NCBI RefSeq assembly: GCF_030719215.1
Contig: NZ_CP120983.1
Coordinates: 2,852,001 to 2,916,000 of the forward strand
DNA from: Streptomyces sp. Alt3
Lineage (GTDB): Bacteria > Actinomycetota > Actinomycetes > Streptomycetales > Streptomycetaceae
DNA length: 64,000 nt
Reading direction: 5' to 3'
The notes below the pieces were generated by a model. The model saw only the letters and a program-made list of their open reading frames with translations. It made no database searches and had not been told where the DNA came from. Within the stretch, counting starts at the first letter, position 1. Each line of letters begins with the position of its first letter. Below are positions 1-8,895 of the stretch, piece after piece. Position numbers and translations under genes: made by a program.

Positions 1-395
1 TCCGCGACGCCATGAGCACCCTGGTCCTCACCATCGGCCCGGCCCACACGCTCCGCCAGGCGGCCCGGCTGATGTCGGCCCGGCGCATCGGAGCGGCCGT
101 CGTCCACGACCCGGACACCTGCGGCCTCGGCATCCTCACCGAGCGCGACATCCTCGACGCGGTGGGGGCGGGGCTTGATCCCGATGCCGAGACCGCGTCC
201 ACCCACACCACCACGGACGTGGTCTTCGCCTCTCCGGACTGGACCCTGGAGGAAGCGGCGGCAGCCATGACGCACGGCGGTTTCCGTCATCTGATCGTGC
301 TGGACGGCGACGGCCCGGTCGGCGTCGTGTCCGTGCGCGACATCATCAGGTGCTGGGCACCGGCCAGGAGGCAGGCGGCGGGCATGGCCCTGTGA
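1..395 (+). CDS. CBS-domain pair protein, 5' end probably cut by the window edge
   Basis: Small protein made of two CBS domains, which usually bind adenine nucleotides and act as sensors. The first half holds the first repeat (residues about 10-60, with ILTERDIL) and the second half the other (about 65-120, with GVVSVRDIIR). The frame is open to the left edge, reading R-D-A just before the ATG at 12. Family members usually begin a few residues earlier with a short LVRDAMS-like start, so the true start is probably just outside the window; ATG 12 is the fallback. It converges on the catalase gene, separated by a hairpin. The ligand and partner cannot be told from the sequence. Confidence 0.85.
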   Translation, partial: RDAMSTLVLTIGPAHTLRQAARLMSARRIGAAVVHDPDTCGLGILTERDILDAVGAGLDPDAETASTHTTTDVVFASPDWTLEEAAAAMTHGGFRHLIVLDGDGPVGVVSVRDIIRCWAPARRQAAGMAL

Positions 396-435
396 CGTCC
401 GCGCCGGGACGCCTTCGGTTCCCGCATACGGCAGC

Positions 436-471
436 GGGCCGGACCCCCGGACGACCCGGGGAGTCCGGCCC
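436..471. terminator. Hairpin between convergent CBS and catalase genes
   Basis: The arm at 436-450 pairs with 456-471 with one bulged base, giving a GC-rich stem of about 15 bp and a loop of about 5 nt. It lies between the stops of two convergent genes and probably serves both strands. No T-run follows, as is common in Streptomyces. Confidence 0.55.
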
Positions 472-488
472 ACCGCCGACGGCAAGGG

Positions 489-1961
489 CTACCGGCCGCG
501 AAGGGCCTGGACCGCGGCCTCCAGCCGCTTGCCGAAGTCTCCGTCGGCCTGACGGAAGTTGCCGACCGCACGCTCGGCGATGTCGTCGCGCGAGACCTTG
601 GAGATGAACCCGGCGAGGTTGTCGATCAGCCTGGCCTTCTCGTCCTCGGACAGCAGCCGGTAGAGATTGCCGGCCTGCACGAAGTCGTCGTCCTCGGCGT
701 GCAGCGGCGCCTCGTGGTTGCCCGTGCCGCCGGTGACGGGGAGGGGCTCCCAGAGCGGCCGGTCCGTCTGGACCGGGCCACCGAAGCTGTTCGGCTCGTA
801 GTTCTTGGCACCCTTGTGACGGCCGTCGTACAGATGGCCGTCACGGCTGTTGGTACGCGCCTCGGTGGCGTGCGGACGGTTCACCGGCAGGTGGTCGGCA
901 TTGATGCCGACGCGGTAGCGGTGGGCGTCGCCGTACGCGAAGAGGCGGCCCTGGAGCATCTTGTCCGGGGACGGGCCGACACCGGGGACGAAGTGCGCCG
1001 GGCTGAAGATCGACTGCTCGACCTCCGCGAAGACGTTCTCCGGGTTGCGGTTGAGCTCCAGCCTGCCGATCTCGACCGGCGGGTAGTCCTCGTGCGGCCA
1101 CACCTTCGTGAGGTCGAACGGGTTGAAGCGGTACTCCGCGGCCTCGGCCGCCGGCATGATCTGCACCTGCACGGTCCAGCTGGGGAACTCGCCCCGCTCG
1201 ATGGACTCGCGCAGGTCGCGCTGGTGGCTGTCGGGGTCGACACCCGAGAGGCGGACGGCCTCCTCGGTGGTGAGGTTCTTGATGCCCTGGTCGGTCTTGA
1301 AGTGGTACTTGACCCAGAAGACCTCGCCGGCCTCGTTGTTCCACTGGAAGGTGTGCGAGCCGTACCCGTTCATGTGGCGGTAGGACGCCGGGATTCCGCG
1401 GTCACCGAAGAGCCAGGTCACCTGGTGCGTGGACTCGGGGGAGAGTCCCCAGAAGTCCCAGACGTTGTCCGCCTCCTGCGAGCCGGTGTACGGGTCGCGC
1501 TTCTGGGTGTGGATGAAGTCGGGGAACTTGATGGCGTCCCTGATGAAGAACACCGGGGTGTTGTTGCCGACGAGGTCGTAGTTGCCCTCTTCGGTGTAGA
1601 ACTTCAGCGCCCAGCCACGGGGGTCCCTGGCCGCGTCGGCGGAGCCGAGGTTGCCCGCGACGGTGGAGAAGCGCAGGAAGGTCTCGGTCTCCTTGCCGAC
1701 CTCCGAGAGGAACTTCGCCCGCGTCCACCGCGACACGTCCCGGGTCAGCGTGAAGGTGCCGTAGGCGCCGGCACCACGGGCGTGGACGACACGCTCCGGG
1801 ATGCGCTCGCGGTTGAAGTGGGCGAGCTTCTCGAGAAGCGCCTGGTCCTGGACGAGAACCGGCCCACCGGGGCCGGCGGTCTCGCTGTTCTGGTTGTCGG
1901 CGACCGGAGCGCCGGCCTCCGTGGTGAGCGGTCCCTGAGTCACGCGCGCCTCCTGCGTCAT
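489..1961 (-). CDS. katA: Monofunctional haem catalase, small-subunit clade
   Basis: Cytoplasmic haem catalase that converts hydrogen peroxide to water and oxygen. The 490 residues match the small-subunit clade. Catalytic His60 sits in [12 protein letters not shown], the active-site Asn in [14 protein letters not shown] (133-134), and the proximal haem-ligand Tyr343 in [14 protein letters not shown]. The first 35 residues are a low-complexity extension. The start at 1961 is the only ATG before the conserved core; no strong ribosome site is visible. The gene is divergent from a Fur-family gene, with a promoter and palindromes between them, matching the peroxide-responsive catA-catR arrangement known in S. 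coelicolor. Family assignment is certain; regulation is inferred. Confidence 0.97.
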   Translation of the reverse strand: MTQEARVTQGPLTTEAGAPVADNQNSETAGPGGPVLVQDQALLEKLAHFNRERIPERVVHARGAGAYGTFTLTRDVSRWTRAKFLSEVGKETETFLRFSTVAGNLGSADAARDPRGWALKFYTEEGNYDLVGNNTPVFFIRDAIKFPDFIHTQKRDPYTGSQEADNVWDFWGLSPESTHQVTWLFGDRGIPASYRHMNGYGSHTFQWNNEAGEVFWVKYHFKTDQGIKNLTTEEAVRLSGVDPDSHQRDLRESIERGEFPSWTVQVQIMPAAEAAEYRFNPFDLTKVWPHEDYPPVEIGRLELNRNPENVFAEVEQSIFSPAHFVPGVGPSPDKMLQGRLFAYGDAHRYRVGINADHLPVNRPHATEARTNSRDGHLYDGRHKGAKNYEPNSFGGPVQTDRPLWEPLPVTGGTGNHEAPLHAEDDDFVQAGNLYRLLSEDEKARLIDNLAGFISKVSRDDIAERAVGNFRQADGDFGKRLEAAVQALRGR

Positions 1962-2023
1962 GCTCGCGCAGCGTCTTTCCGCGCGCGGTCTGTTCTCGGC
2001 CGCAGCCTGTCCTTGGCCAGTTC

Positions 2024-2058
2024 ATTGTCGATCCTACAATGGACTAAGTCCAAGTCAA
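2024..2058 (-). promoter_or_regulatory. Catalase promoter with overlapping palindromes (candidate CatR/Fur operator)
   Basis: Reading leftwards there is a -35 TTGACT (2058-2053), a 16-nt spacer and a -10 TAGGAT (2036-2031). The spacer contains the perfect palindrome GGACTAAGTCC (2041-2051), and a second inverted repeat ATTGT-N7-ACAAT (2024-2040) covers the -10. Such placement would let a bound repressor block the polymerase. The neighbouring Fur-family protein is the obvious candidate ligand; that link is inferred. Confidence 0.6.
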
Positions 2059-2105
2059 TCAGACATCTAAAGTCACACCTACTCGGGACTCGGCCTTCCC
2101 ACTGT

Positions 2106-2111
2106 TAGGCT
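2106..2111 (+). promoter_or_regulatory. -10 element of the Fur-family gene; leaderless transcript likely
   Basis: TAGGCT ends 7 nt before the ATG at 2119, so a start 6-8 nt downstream would coincide with the initiation codon. No ribosome-binding sequence fits in that space, which supports a leaderless mRNA. No clear -35 is seen. Confidence 0.4.
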
Positions 2112-2118
2112 GGGCCCC

Positions 2119-2538
2119 ATGAGCGACCTCCTGGAACGACTTCGTGGACGCGGCTGGCGCATGACGGCACAGCGGCGCGTGGTGGCCGAGGTTCTCGAGG
2201 GGGACCATGTGCACCTGACGGCGGACGAGGTCCACGCGCGGGCCGTCGAACGGCTCCCCGAGATCTCCCGCGCCACCGTGTACAACACGCTGGGCGAGAT
2301 GGTGTCCCTCGGGGAGGTCATCGAGGTCTCCACGGACCGCCGGGCGAAGCGGTACGACCCGAACGCCCACCGCCCGCATCACCACCTGGTGTGCGGGCGC
2401 TGCGGGGCGATCCGGGACGTGCACCCGGCGGGCAACCCGATGGCCGACCTGCCGGACGACGAGCGCTTCGGCTTCACCGTCTCGGACGTCGAGGTGACCT
2501 ATCGCGGGATCTGCCCCAACTGTGCCGCCACGGCCTGA
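2119..2538 (+). CDS. catR: Fur-family peroxide/metal-responsive repressor (CatR-like)
   Basis: 139-residue Fur-family regulator. The N-terminal winged helix (about 1-80) includes RGWRMTAQRRVV and SRATVYNTL. The dimerisation part carries the His-rich stretch HRPHHHLVCGRCG and a second pair CPNC near the end, so two CxxC pairs for structural zinc. It lies divergent from catalase, the classical position of the PerR/CatR subgroup, which represses catalase until peroxide oxidises its metal site. PerR and Fur cannot be told apart safely by residues alone; the context favours the peroxide sensor. Confidence 0.85.
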   Translation: MSDLLERLRGRGWRMTAQRRVVAEVLEGDHVHLTADEVHARAVERLPEISRATVYNTLGEMVSLGEVIEVSTDRRAKRYDPNAHRPHHHLVCGRCGAIRDVHPAGNPMADLPDDERFGFTVSDVEVTYRGICPNCAATA

Positions 2539-2590
2539 GAGGGCCCGCGCCGCGCGCGTGGGCTCCGGCCGTTCTTTGCGCGGGCATACG

Positions 2591-2628
2591 ACAGAGGCCC
2601 GGATCCTCGAAAGGATCCGGGCCTCTGT
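2591..2628 (-). terminator. Strong hairpin terminator of the first tRNA-fMet gene
   Basis: Perfect 16-bp stem (2591-2606 with 2613-2628) around the loop TCGAAA. It starts 6 nt past the tRNA 3' end and also lies after the Fur-family stop, so it can act from both sides. The core GGCCCGGATCC arm recurs in the terminator of the second tRNA copy. Confidence 0.8.
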
Positions 2629-2634
2629 CTTCAG

Positions 2635-2708
2635 TAGCGGGGACAGGATTTGAACCTGCGACCTCTGGGTTATGAGCCCAGCGAGCTACCGAGCTGCTCC
2701 ACCCCGCG
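2635..2708 (-). tRNA. Initiator tRNA-fMet (CAT), copy 1
   Basis: 74-nt tRNA without encoded CCA. The acceptor is CGCGGGG/CCCCGC with an unpaired first position (C1 against U72), the hallmark of bacterial initiator tRNA. The anticodon stem is CUGGG-CUCAUAA-CCCAG with anticodon CAU and the three G-C pairs typical of initiators. The T loop is GGUUCAAAUCC. It is identical to the copy at 5118-5191. A possible promoter upstream reads TTGCTC-N18-TACTGT. Confidence 0.97.
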
Positions 2709-2827
2709 TCGTTGTGAGTGCAACAGTACGGCACCTTCACCGGCAGGAGCAAATTCATTGCCCGGACAGCCGCAGGGCGCCGGGAAACCTCCGGTTCGCC
2801 GTCGCGTCGGCAACCGGAGGTCCACCG

Positions 2828-4906
2828 TCATGCGGTGAGTTCCTGGTGCAGTGCCTCCAGCAGCCGCGCGGCGCGCTCGCTCACCTCGGCAGGGCCAAGC
2901 TCGACCGCCCGGGCGCACCAGCGCTGCCCCTCGGTGAGCTCACCCCGTCGGGCGGCGAGCAGCGCGAGCCGCAGGGCCGCCCGGCCGTGGCCGTCGTTGG
3001 CGGCGCGGCTCCACCACAGGGCCGCCTCGCGCTCACTGCCCTCACGTGCCAGCAGCAGACCGAGGTTGAAGGCCCCGTTGCGGCTGCCGGACTCGGCGGC
3101 CTCGCGGTACCAGCGCGCGGCGCTCACCATGTCCCCGCGTGCCGCCGCGAGCATCCCGGCCCTGACCTGGGCCCGGCGGTGCCCCTGTTCCGCCGCCCTC
3201 TCGTACCACTCCTCGCACTCGGTCTTCTCCGGCATCGCCTCACCCAGCGCGGGAGGGCCGGGTGCCGGCTGCCGGAGATCCAGGACGCCTGCCAGCCGGA
3301 AGGCCGCCTCGGCGCTGCCTCCGCCGGCGGCGCAGCGCAGATGACGCTCGGCCTCGCGCTCGTCGCCGTCCCGCAGCAGGGCCATGCCGACCTGGAGCGC
3401 GGCATCGGTGTGCCCGGCCGCCGCGGCCCGCTGGTACCAGCCGAGCGCCGCGCGGTCCTCGTCCCGTCCGGCGTGCAGGATGCCGAGATTGAAGGCCGCG
3501 TCCACACTGCCCGCCTCCGCCGCCTTGGAGAACCAAGGCTCGGCCCCGGTCGCGTCACCGGCCTGGAGAAGCAGCACGGCCAGCGCGTTCGCCGCCTCAC
3601 GGTGTCCGGCGTAGGCCGCCCGGCGGTACCACTGCTCGGCCTGCGGGATCCGGTCCTGGGCGGCGCACAGCAGGCCGAGGTTGTACGCGCCGTTGACGTC
3701 ACCGGCATCCATCGCGGCGCGGTACCAGCGCTCGGCGGTCTGCTGCTCACCCCTGGCCGCGTGCAGTGCGCCCAGGGCGTTGGCGGCGTTGCCGTCGCCG
3801 TCCTGGGCCGCGCGCAGCCACCACACGGCGGCGCTCTCCTCGTCGCCCGCGTCGCGCAGCAGAAACCCGAGGGCACAGGCCGCCCGGGGCTCACCGTCCT
3901 TGGCGGCGGTGAGGTACCAGCGGCCGGCCTCCTTCAGCTCGCCGCGCTGTTCCAGAATGGCGCCGAGGTGCAGGGCCGCACGACGGTGACCTCGCGCGGC
4001 GGACTGGCGGTACCACTGCTCGGCCTCGCCGACCCGGCCCGCCTCGGGGCCGGCGACCGGGCTGTCCCGCTTCACCGGGGCACCCGCGTCCAGCACCCGG
4101 CGGCCCTCGACCACGACGCGGCCCAGGCCGAAGGCGTCGTGCGCGTCGCCGACCGCGTTGCGCTCGATCGTCCGCGCCAGGCGGTACGCGGCTTCCCGGT
4201 GCCCCTGTTCGGCGGCGGCGCGCAGCCAGCGCTCGGCACCGGCGTCACCACGGTGCTCCAGCAGATCGGCCAGCGCGTACGCGCCCAGCGCGTGGCCCTG
4301 CTCGGCGGACTGGCGCAGCCAGTACTCGGCACCGGGCTCGTCGCCGCGCTCCCGGAAGTGGCGCCCGAGGGCATGAGCGGCCGCGGCGGAGCCGGCGACG
4401 GCCGCGATACGCCACCAGCCTGCCGCCTCGTCCGCGTAGCCCCTCTGGTGGAGGAGCACTCCGAGGTTGTTGGCCGCGGCCCGGTCACCCTCGGCGGTGG
4501 CCGCACGCAGGTAGGTCTCCGCACCGTCCAGGTCTCCGCGGCGCAGCAGGAGAGCACCCAGCACGCTCATCGAGGCCGTGTCACCGGCCTCGGCGGCCCG
4601 CCGGTGCCGCGCCTCGGTCTCGTCGGCGTGGTCCGCGGTGTCGGTGGTGTCCGTGCCGTCGGCGGCGCCGCTCCCGGCTCGCCCGGCGCCCTCGGTGCGC
4701 GTCCTGTCGGCGACGACGACGGCACCGGTCGTGTCAGCGGTCCGCACGGCGAGGACGGCGGCCTCATGGGCGCCGTCGGTGATGTCAGCGGTCCCGGCCA
4801 GGGCGGCGACAAATGCCGCATCCGCCACGTTTTCCGCCATCCGGCCGCTTCGCTGCACAAACCGCCCTGTCTCCAACAGAGTTGCCCTGTCCCCCATAAA
4901 TACCAT
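2828..4906 (-). CDS. Sel1-like/tetratricopeptide repeat protein
   Basis: 692-residue protein composed almost wholly of Sel1-like helical repeats of about 36 residues, recognisable as AEQWYRRAAYAGHREAANAL and many variants (W-Y/L-R-x-A-A-x-x-G-x-x-x-A). At least a dozen are visible between residues about 100 and 670, with a break near residue 270 where a non-repeat segment sits. Such solenoids are protein-protein scaffolds. There is no signal peptide or membrane segment, so it is cytoplasmic. The start at 4906 (ATG, M-V-F-M-G-D) could shift to the next ATG three codons on. It sits alone between two identical initiator tRNA genes on the same strand. The partner is unknown. Confidence 0.88.
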   Translation of the reverse strand: MVFMGDRATLLETGRFVQRSGRMAENVADAAFVAALAGTADITDGAHEAAVLAVRTADTTGAVVVADRTRTEGAGRAGSGAADGTDTTDTADHADETEARHRRAAEAGDTASMSVLGALLLRRGDLDGAETYLRAATAEGDRAAANNLGVLLHQRGYADEAAGWWRIAAVAGSAAAAHALGRHFRERGDEPGAEYWLRQSAEQGHALGAYALADLLEHRGDAGAERWLRAAAEQGHREAAYRLARTIERNAVGDAHDAFGLGRVVVEGRRVLDAGAPVKRDSPVAGPEAGRVGEAEQWYRQSAARGHRRAALHLGAILEQRGELKEAGRWYLTAAKDGEPRAACALGFLLRDAGDEESAAVWWLRAAQDGDGNAANALGALHAARGEQQTAERWYRAAMDAGDVNGAYNLGLLCAAQDRIPQAEQWYRRAAYAGHREAANALAVLLLQAGDATGAEPWFSKAAEAGSVDAAFNLGILHAGRDEDRAALGWYQRAAAAGHTDAALQVGMALLRDGDEREAERHLRCAAGGGSAEAAFRLAGVLDLRQPAPGPPALGEAMPEKTECEEWYERAAEQGHRRAQVRAGMLAAARGDMVSAARWYREAAESGSRNGAFNLGLLLAREGSEREAALWWSRAANDGHGRAALRLALLAARRGELTEGQRWCARAVELGPAEVSERAARLLEALHQELTA

Positions 4907-5077
4907 CGTCGCACCACCCGCAACCCGCGTACACCTGGAATACCGCGGCCAGTAAGGTCACTTCAGCGTTTTGTCGACATGCCCACAGAGAGACAAGTGA
5001 AACACGGTTGGCACCAACTCGTGCCCCGCGAACCGCACTTCACTCCGACAACTTGAAATATGTCTCGCGACATGACA

Positions 5078-5107
5078 AAGGCCCGGATCCCATAGGATCC
5101 GGGCCTT
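5078..5107 (-). terminator. Hairpin terminator of the second tRNA-fMet gene
   Basis: Perfect 13-bp stem (5078-5090 with 5095-5107), 4-nt loop, 10 nt past the tRNA 3' end. The stem sequence is almost the same as that of the terminator after copy 1, so the tRNA and terminator were probably duplicated together. Confidence 0.75.
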
Positions 5108-5117
5108 CACCTTTCAG

Positions 5118-5191
5118 TAGCGGGGACAGGATTTGAACCTGCGACCTCTGGGTTATGAGCCCAGCGAGCTACCGAGCTGCTCCACCCCGCG
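5118..5191 (-). tRNA. Initiator tRNA-fMet (CAT), copy 2
   Basis: Base-for-base identical to the 74-nt gene at 2635-2708 and on the same strand, about 2.48 kb away. It shows the same unpaired C1-U72, CAU anticodon and three G-C pairs. An 11-bp inverted copy of its 5' end (CGCGGGGTGGA) lies upstream at 5217-5227. Confidence 0.97.
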
Positions 5192-5233
5192 CCGTTGTGT
5201 TCAAACCGTACCACGACGCGGGGTGGACCTTTC

Positions 5234-8170
5234 TCAGCTGCCCTGGTCGTCGCCTGCCGGCTTCTCGGTGTCTTCGGCGCCCGAGGTGCCGCCCGACTTC
5301 GGCTGAGCCGCAGCGGCCCGCTCCAGTGCCTTCTGCAGGTCGGCCTGGGCCTTGCCGTAGGCCTCCCAGTCCTGCTCCTTGAGGGCCGCCTCGCCTGCCG
5401 TGTACGCCTTCTGGGCGTCCGCGATCGCCTTCTTCAGAGCGGCGTCCCCGGTGGCCGGCGGCTCCGTGGTGTCACCCGGTGGCTCGTCCGGCTCCGTCGG
5501 CGGCGTCGTCGTGTCGGAGCCGTCGACCCCGAAGACGGCGTTGAGCGCCTCCCCGAGACTGTTCTCGAAGACGATCTTCGACCCGTACGAGGCGGCCACC
5601 TTGCGCAGCAGCGGATAGTTCTGCGTGCCACCGCGCGTGTAGACCGGCTCGATGTAGAGGAAGCCCCCGTCGAGCGGCACGGTCAGCAGGTTGCCGTACT
5701 CGATGTCCGAGTCCGTGCCCTTGAGGTTTCTCACGAACTCGGCGACGTCGTCGTTGCCGTTGAGCTCACTCTGCACCTGGCCCGGTCCCTTGACCGTACT
5801 GGTGACTCTCAGCAGTCTGATCGTGCCGTAGTCCTTGCTGGCCGCGTCCGCGTCCACCGCCATGAACGCCCCGAGGTTGGGACGTCCCTTCGGTGTGAAG
5901 GTCGTGGTCAGCGAGAACTTCTGGCTGTCCTGGCCCGGCATCTTCATGCTCAGGTAGTACGGCGGGACGGACCCGGGTTCCTTGTTCGTCGGGTCGTCCG
6001 GCACCTGCCAGGCGTCACTGCCGCTGTAGAACTGCGCCGGGTTCTGGACGTGGTACCGCGTCAGCAGCTCCCGCTGGACCTTGAACAGGTCCTGCGGGTA
6101 CCGCAGGTGGTCCATGAGCTCCTGCGGGATGTCCGCCCGGGGCTCCACCGTGCCGGGGAACGCCTTGCGCCAGGTCTTGAGCACCGGGTCCTTGGTGTCC
6201 CACTCGTAGAGCTTGACCTTGCCGTCGTAGGCGTCGACGGTGGCCTTCACCGAGTTGCGGATGTAGTTGACCTGGTTCTGCTGGGCCACGACCGCACGCT
6301 GGTTGGTGGTCAGCGAGTCGGCAGTGGTGTCACCGAGCGTCGTCCGCGAGGCGTACGGGTAGCCGTTGGTCGTGGTGTACGCGTCGACGATCCACTGGAT
6401 CCGGCCGTCGACGACCGCCGGATAGGCGTCACCGTCGATGGTCAGCCAGGGCGCGACCGCCTCGACCCGCTCCTTGGGCGTGCGGTTGTAGAGGATCCGC
6501 GAACCGTCGCCGATGGCTCCGGAGTACAGGATCTGCGGCTCGCTGAAGGACACGGCGTAGGCGGCCCTGTTGAAGGCGTTGGAGAGGCTGACGCCGCTGT
6601 CGCCCTTGTAGCTGGTGGTCTTCTCGCCGTCCTCCTCGTAGTCGAGCTCCTTCTGGGGCCCGCCGACGATGGAGTACTGCTCGGTCTTCTCGCCGTAGTA
6701 GATCCGCTGCTCGTACTTGCCCAGGTCACCGGTGGTGGGCAGGCCCGACTCGGTGAAGTCCGGGGAGCCCGCCGGGTTGGTGCCCGTCGTGGTGCCCCGG
6801 GCCGCGATCGCGCCGTAGCCGTGGGTGTACGTGAAGTGGTCGTTGATCCAGTTCCGCTTGGGAAGCCCCTGGAGGTTCAGCTCGCGCAGGCCGATGACGG
6901 TGTCCTGCTCCTTGCCGTCCTCACCCTTGTAGCGGTCGACGTCCAGGGTCTTGGGGAACTGGTAGTAGTTCCTCTTCTGCTGGATCTGCTGGAACGCCGG
7001 CGAGACGACGTTCGGGTCCATCACGCGGTAGCTGGCGGCGGCGTCCGCGTTCGCCCTCAGCTTCGTGCCGTCGTCCGTCGTGCTGGTGCCCTCGTAGTCG
7101 TCGACCTCGGCGTCGTCGATGTCGTAGGCGTCCCGTGTCGCGTCGATGTTCTTCTGGATGAACGCGGCTTCCTTGGCCTGCTCGTTCGGCTGGACCTGGA
7201 ACTTCTGGACGATCGCCGGGTAGAGGCCGCCGATCAGGATCGCCGACAGGACCATCAGGCCGAAGCCGATGACCGGCAGCTGCCAGGTGCGCCGCCAGAG
7301 GGTCGCGAAGAACAGCACCGCGCAGATCACGGCGATGCAGAACAGGATGGTCTTCGCCGGGAGATAGGCGTTGGCGTCGACGTACCGCAGGCCCGTCCAG
7401 TTGTCCGTGGCCTTGAAGTCACTGGACTTCACGGCCAGGCCGTATCGGTCGAGCCAGTAGGCCACGGCCTTCAGCGAGACGAAGATGCCGAGCAGCACGG
7501 AGAGGTGACCGGTGGCCGCGCCCGTGGCGCGCGCACCGGGGCTCGTGATCCGCAGCCCGCCGTAGAGGTAGTGGGTCAGCGCCGCCGCGATCAGCGACAG
7601 CACCACGGCGGCGAAGCCGAACCCGAGCATGAAGCGGTACCACGGCAGGTCGAAGGCGTAGAAGGAGACGTCCAGCTTGAACTGGGGGTCCTTCTGCCCG
7701 AACGGCACGCCGTTGACATACATCAGCCACGTACGCCACTGGCCCGACGCGGAGGCGCCGGCGATCAGCCCGACGAGCGCGGTGACCGCGAGCAGCACCC
7801 ACTTCTTGTACGGGGCGACGCTCATCCGGTAGCGGTCCAGGCTCTGCTGTTCCAGCGACATCGCGCTCAGCGGCGGCCGGAGCCGGTGCGCGAGCCAGAT
7901 GTTCACGCCGACGGCCACGGCCATCAGCAGTCCGAAGACGAGGAACAGCCCGATCTTGGTCCACAGGGTGGTGGTGAAGACGGACGAAAACGCTACCGAC
8001 CTGTACCAGAGCCAGTCCGTCCAGAACCCGGCGAACATGACGAAGGCCATGGCGAGGACCGCCAGGACTCCCAATGTCATGAGCAGGGTACGGACGCGCC
8101 GGGACGGGCGGCCGACTCTGATCCGTGGCCCGGTCGGGCCTCCGCCGCGGTCCGGCATCTGGAAAGCCAA
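5234..8170 (-). CDS. UPF0182 family large membrane protein
   Basis: Member of the UPF0182 family (Rv3193c-like), conserved in actinobacteria and of unknown function. The N-terminal third has about seven membrane segments, starting with one rich in L/V/A just after a short basic stretch, followed by a large exposed domain and an acidic C-terminal tail rich in E, T, P and D (about residue 900 on). Start: the TTG at 8170 (M-A-F-Q-M-P-D-R) has GAGGTG 6 nt upstream. The ATG at 8158 would be 18 nt from that site and the upstream GTG at 8227 has none, so TTG is preferred; length is 978 residues. Upstream on the same strand is GGGAAC-N18-GTT (8260-8234), a possible ECF-type promoter. Next to the PDZ protease, as in mycobacteria. 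Confidence 0.92.
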   Translation of the reverse strand: MAFQMPDRGGGPTGPRIRVGRPSRRVRTLLMTLGVLAVLAMAFVMFAGFWTDWLWYRSVAFSSVFTTTLWTKIGLFLVFGLLMAVAVGVNIWLAHRLRPPLSAMSLEQQSLDRYRMSVAPYKKWVLLAVTALVGLIAGASASGQWRTWLMYVNGVPFGQKDPQFKLDVSFYAFDLPWYRFMLGFGFAAVVLSLIAAALTHYLYGGLRITSPGARATGAATGHLSVLLGIFVSLKAVAYWLDRYGLAVKSSDFKATDNWTGLRYVDANAYLPAKTILFCIAVICAVLFFATLWRRTWQLPVIGFGLMVLSAILIGGLYPAIVQKFQVQPNEQAKEAAFIQKNIDATRDAYDIDDAEVDDYEGTSTTDDGTKLRANADAAASYRVMDPNVVSPAFQQIQQKRNYYQFPKTLDVDRYKGEDGKEQDTVIGLRELNLQGLPKRNWINDHFTYTHGYGAIAARGTTTGTNPAGSPDFTESGLPTTGDLGKYEQRIYYGEKTEQYSIVGGPQKELDYEEDGEKTTSYKGDSGVSLSNAFNRAAYAVSFSEPQILYSGAIGDGSRILYNRTPKERVEAVAPWLTIDGDAYPAVVDGRIQWIVDAYTTTNGYPYASRTTLGDTTADSLTTNQRAVVAQQNQVNYIRNSVKATVDAYDGKVKLYEWDTKDPVLKTWRKAFPGTVEPRADIPQELMDHLRYPQDLFKVQRELLTRYHVQNPAQFYSGSDAWQVPDDPTNKEPGSVPPYYLSMKMPGQDSQKFSLTTTFTPKGRPNLGAFMAVDADAASKDYGTIRLLRVTSTVKGPGQVQSELNGNDDVAEFVRNLKGTDSDIEYGNLLTVPLDGGFLYIEPVYTRGGTQNYPLLRKVAASYGSKIVFENSLGEALNAVFGVDGSDTTTPPTEPDEPPGDTTEPPATGDAALKKAIADAQKAYTAGEAALKEQDWEAYGKAQADLQKALERAAAAQPKSGGTSGAEDTEKPAGDDQGS

Positions 8171-8284
8171 CGTGCGCACCTCGAAGTTCCGGTCGTTTGG
8201 AGCAGGCCCCGCGATCGTAGAGCCCACCTATGCAACTTACTGAGGCTTTACCTAGTTCCCGTTCCCGGGGCAGAAGGAGGCAGG

Positions 8285-8854
8285 ATGTTGGGCATGCCCA
8301 ACGTTTCCCCCTCAGGCCCCCCGATGGCCGCGAGCCCACTGACCGTCGCCGTCCTCGAAATCGACGCCTATGCCGCAGGTCTCGGCTGGGACCAGCCGGC
8401 CAGGCTGTTCGCCCTGGTCGACACCGCCCGGCTGCGGGCCCACGAGCCGGGCCTCGCCGCCCAGCTCGGCCTCGACGACGCCGCTTCCCCGACCGCCGCC
8501 CTGACCCCCGTGGAGCAGGAGGAGCTCCCCGCCGGCACCGCGCTGGACGAGTTCCTCGCCACGATCGCCTGGCCCGACGCCGTGGTCGGCTGTGCCATGA
8601 CCGTGGAACGGATGATGCTGCCGCCCTCCGCGGAGGCGTCCGTGCCGGACGGTCTGACCGACGCCCAGCTGACCAAGTGGGTCGGCGAGCACCCCGACCG
8701 CCAGGAGGTGCGGATGACCGTGGCGGTGCTGCGGGACGGCGCACGGGACTCCGCCGTGCGACTGCGCGAGAAGGACTCCCCCACCGAGGTCCTGACCGGT
8801 GCGGGACTGGTCCCGGGGCTGGCCGAGGCACTCGCGGCGACCTTCGAGTCCTGA
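8285..8854 (+). CDS. PPA1309-type conserved actinobacterial protein
   Basis: About 189 residues, soluble, acidic, no membrane segment. Recognisable parts are the N-terminal LEIDAYAAGLGWDQPARLFA and a middle ELPAGTALDEFLATIAWPDAV, followed by DRQEVRMTVAVLRDGARDSA. This matches a conserved family known by its Propionibacterium member PPA1309; no function is established. AAGGAGG at 8274-8280 precedes three possible starts: ATG 8285 (spacing 4), TTG 8288 (7) and ATG 8294 (13). Relatives begin near M-P-N-V-S, so ATG 8294 is possible. It is divergent from the UPF0182 gene. Confidence 0.82.
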   Translation: MLGMPNVSPSGPPMAASPLTVAVLEIDAYAAGLGWDQPARLFALVDTARLRAHEPGLAAQLGLDDAASPTAALTPVEQEELPAGTALDEFLATIAWPDAVVGCAMTVERMMLPPSAEASVPDGLTDAQLTKWVGEHPDRQEVRMTVAVLRDGARDSAVRLREKDSPTEVLTGAGLVPGLAEALAATFES

Positions 8855-8860
8855 GCCCGG

Positions 8861-8893
8861 GCCGGGCCCTGCCCCCTCGGGGCGGGGCCGGCG
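8861..8893. terminator. GC-rich hairpin between convergent genes
   Basis: An arm beginning GCCGGGCCCTGCCCC pairs with GGGGCGGGGCCGGC with one imperfection. It fills the 41-bp gap between the PPA1309-type gene and the PDZ protease gene, which converge. Confidence 0.45.
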
Positions 8894-8895
8894 CC

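Noticed and set aside
699..2108. 469-codon plus-strand frame opposite catalase
   Set aside because: Antisense shadow in the GC-rich third-position frame; catalase on the other strand has all active-site residues.
5195..8854. 1219-codon open frame on the plus strand
   Set aside because: Only its last 190 codons (from 8285) are a gene; the rest is antisense to UPF0182 and has no ribosome site at its start.
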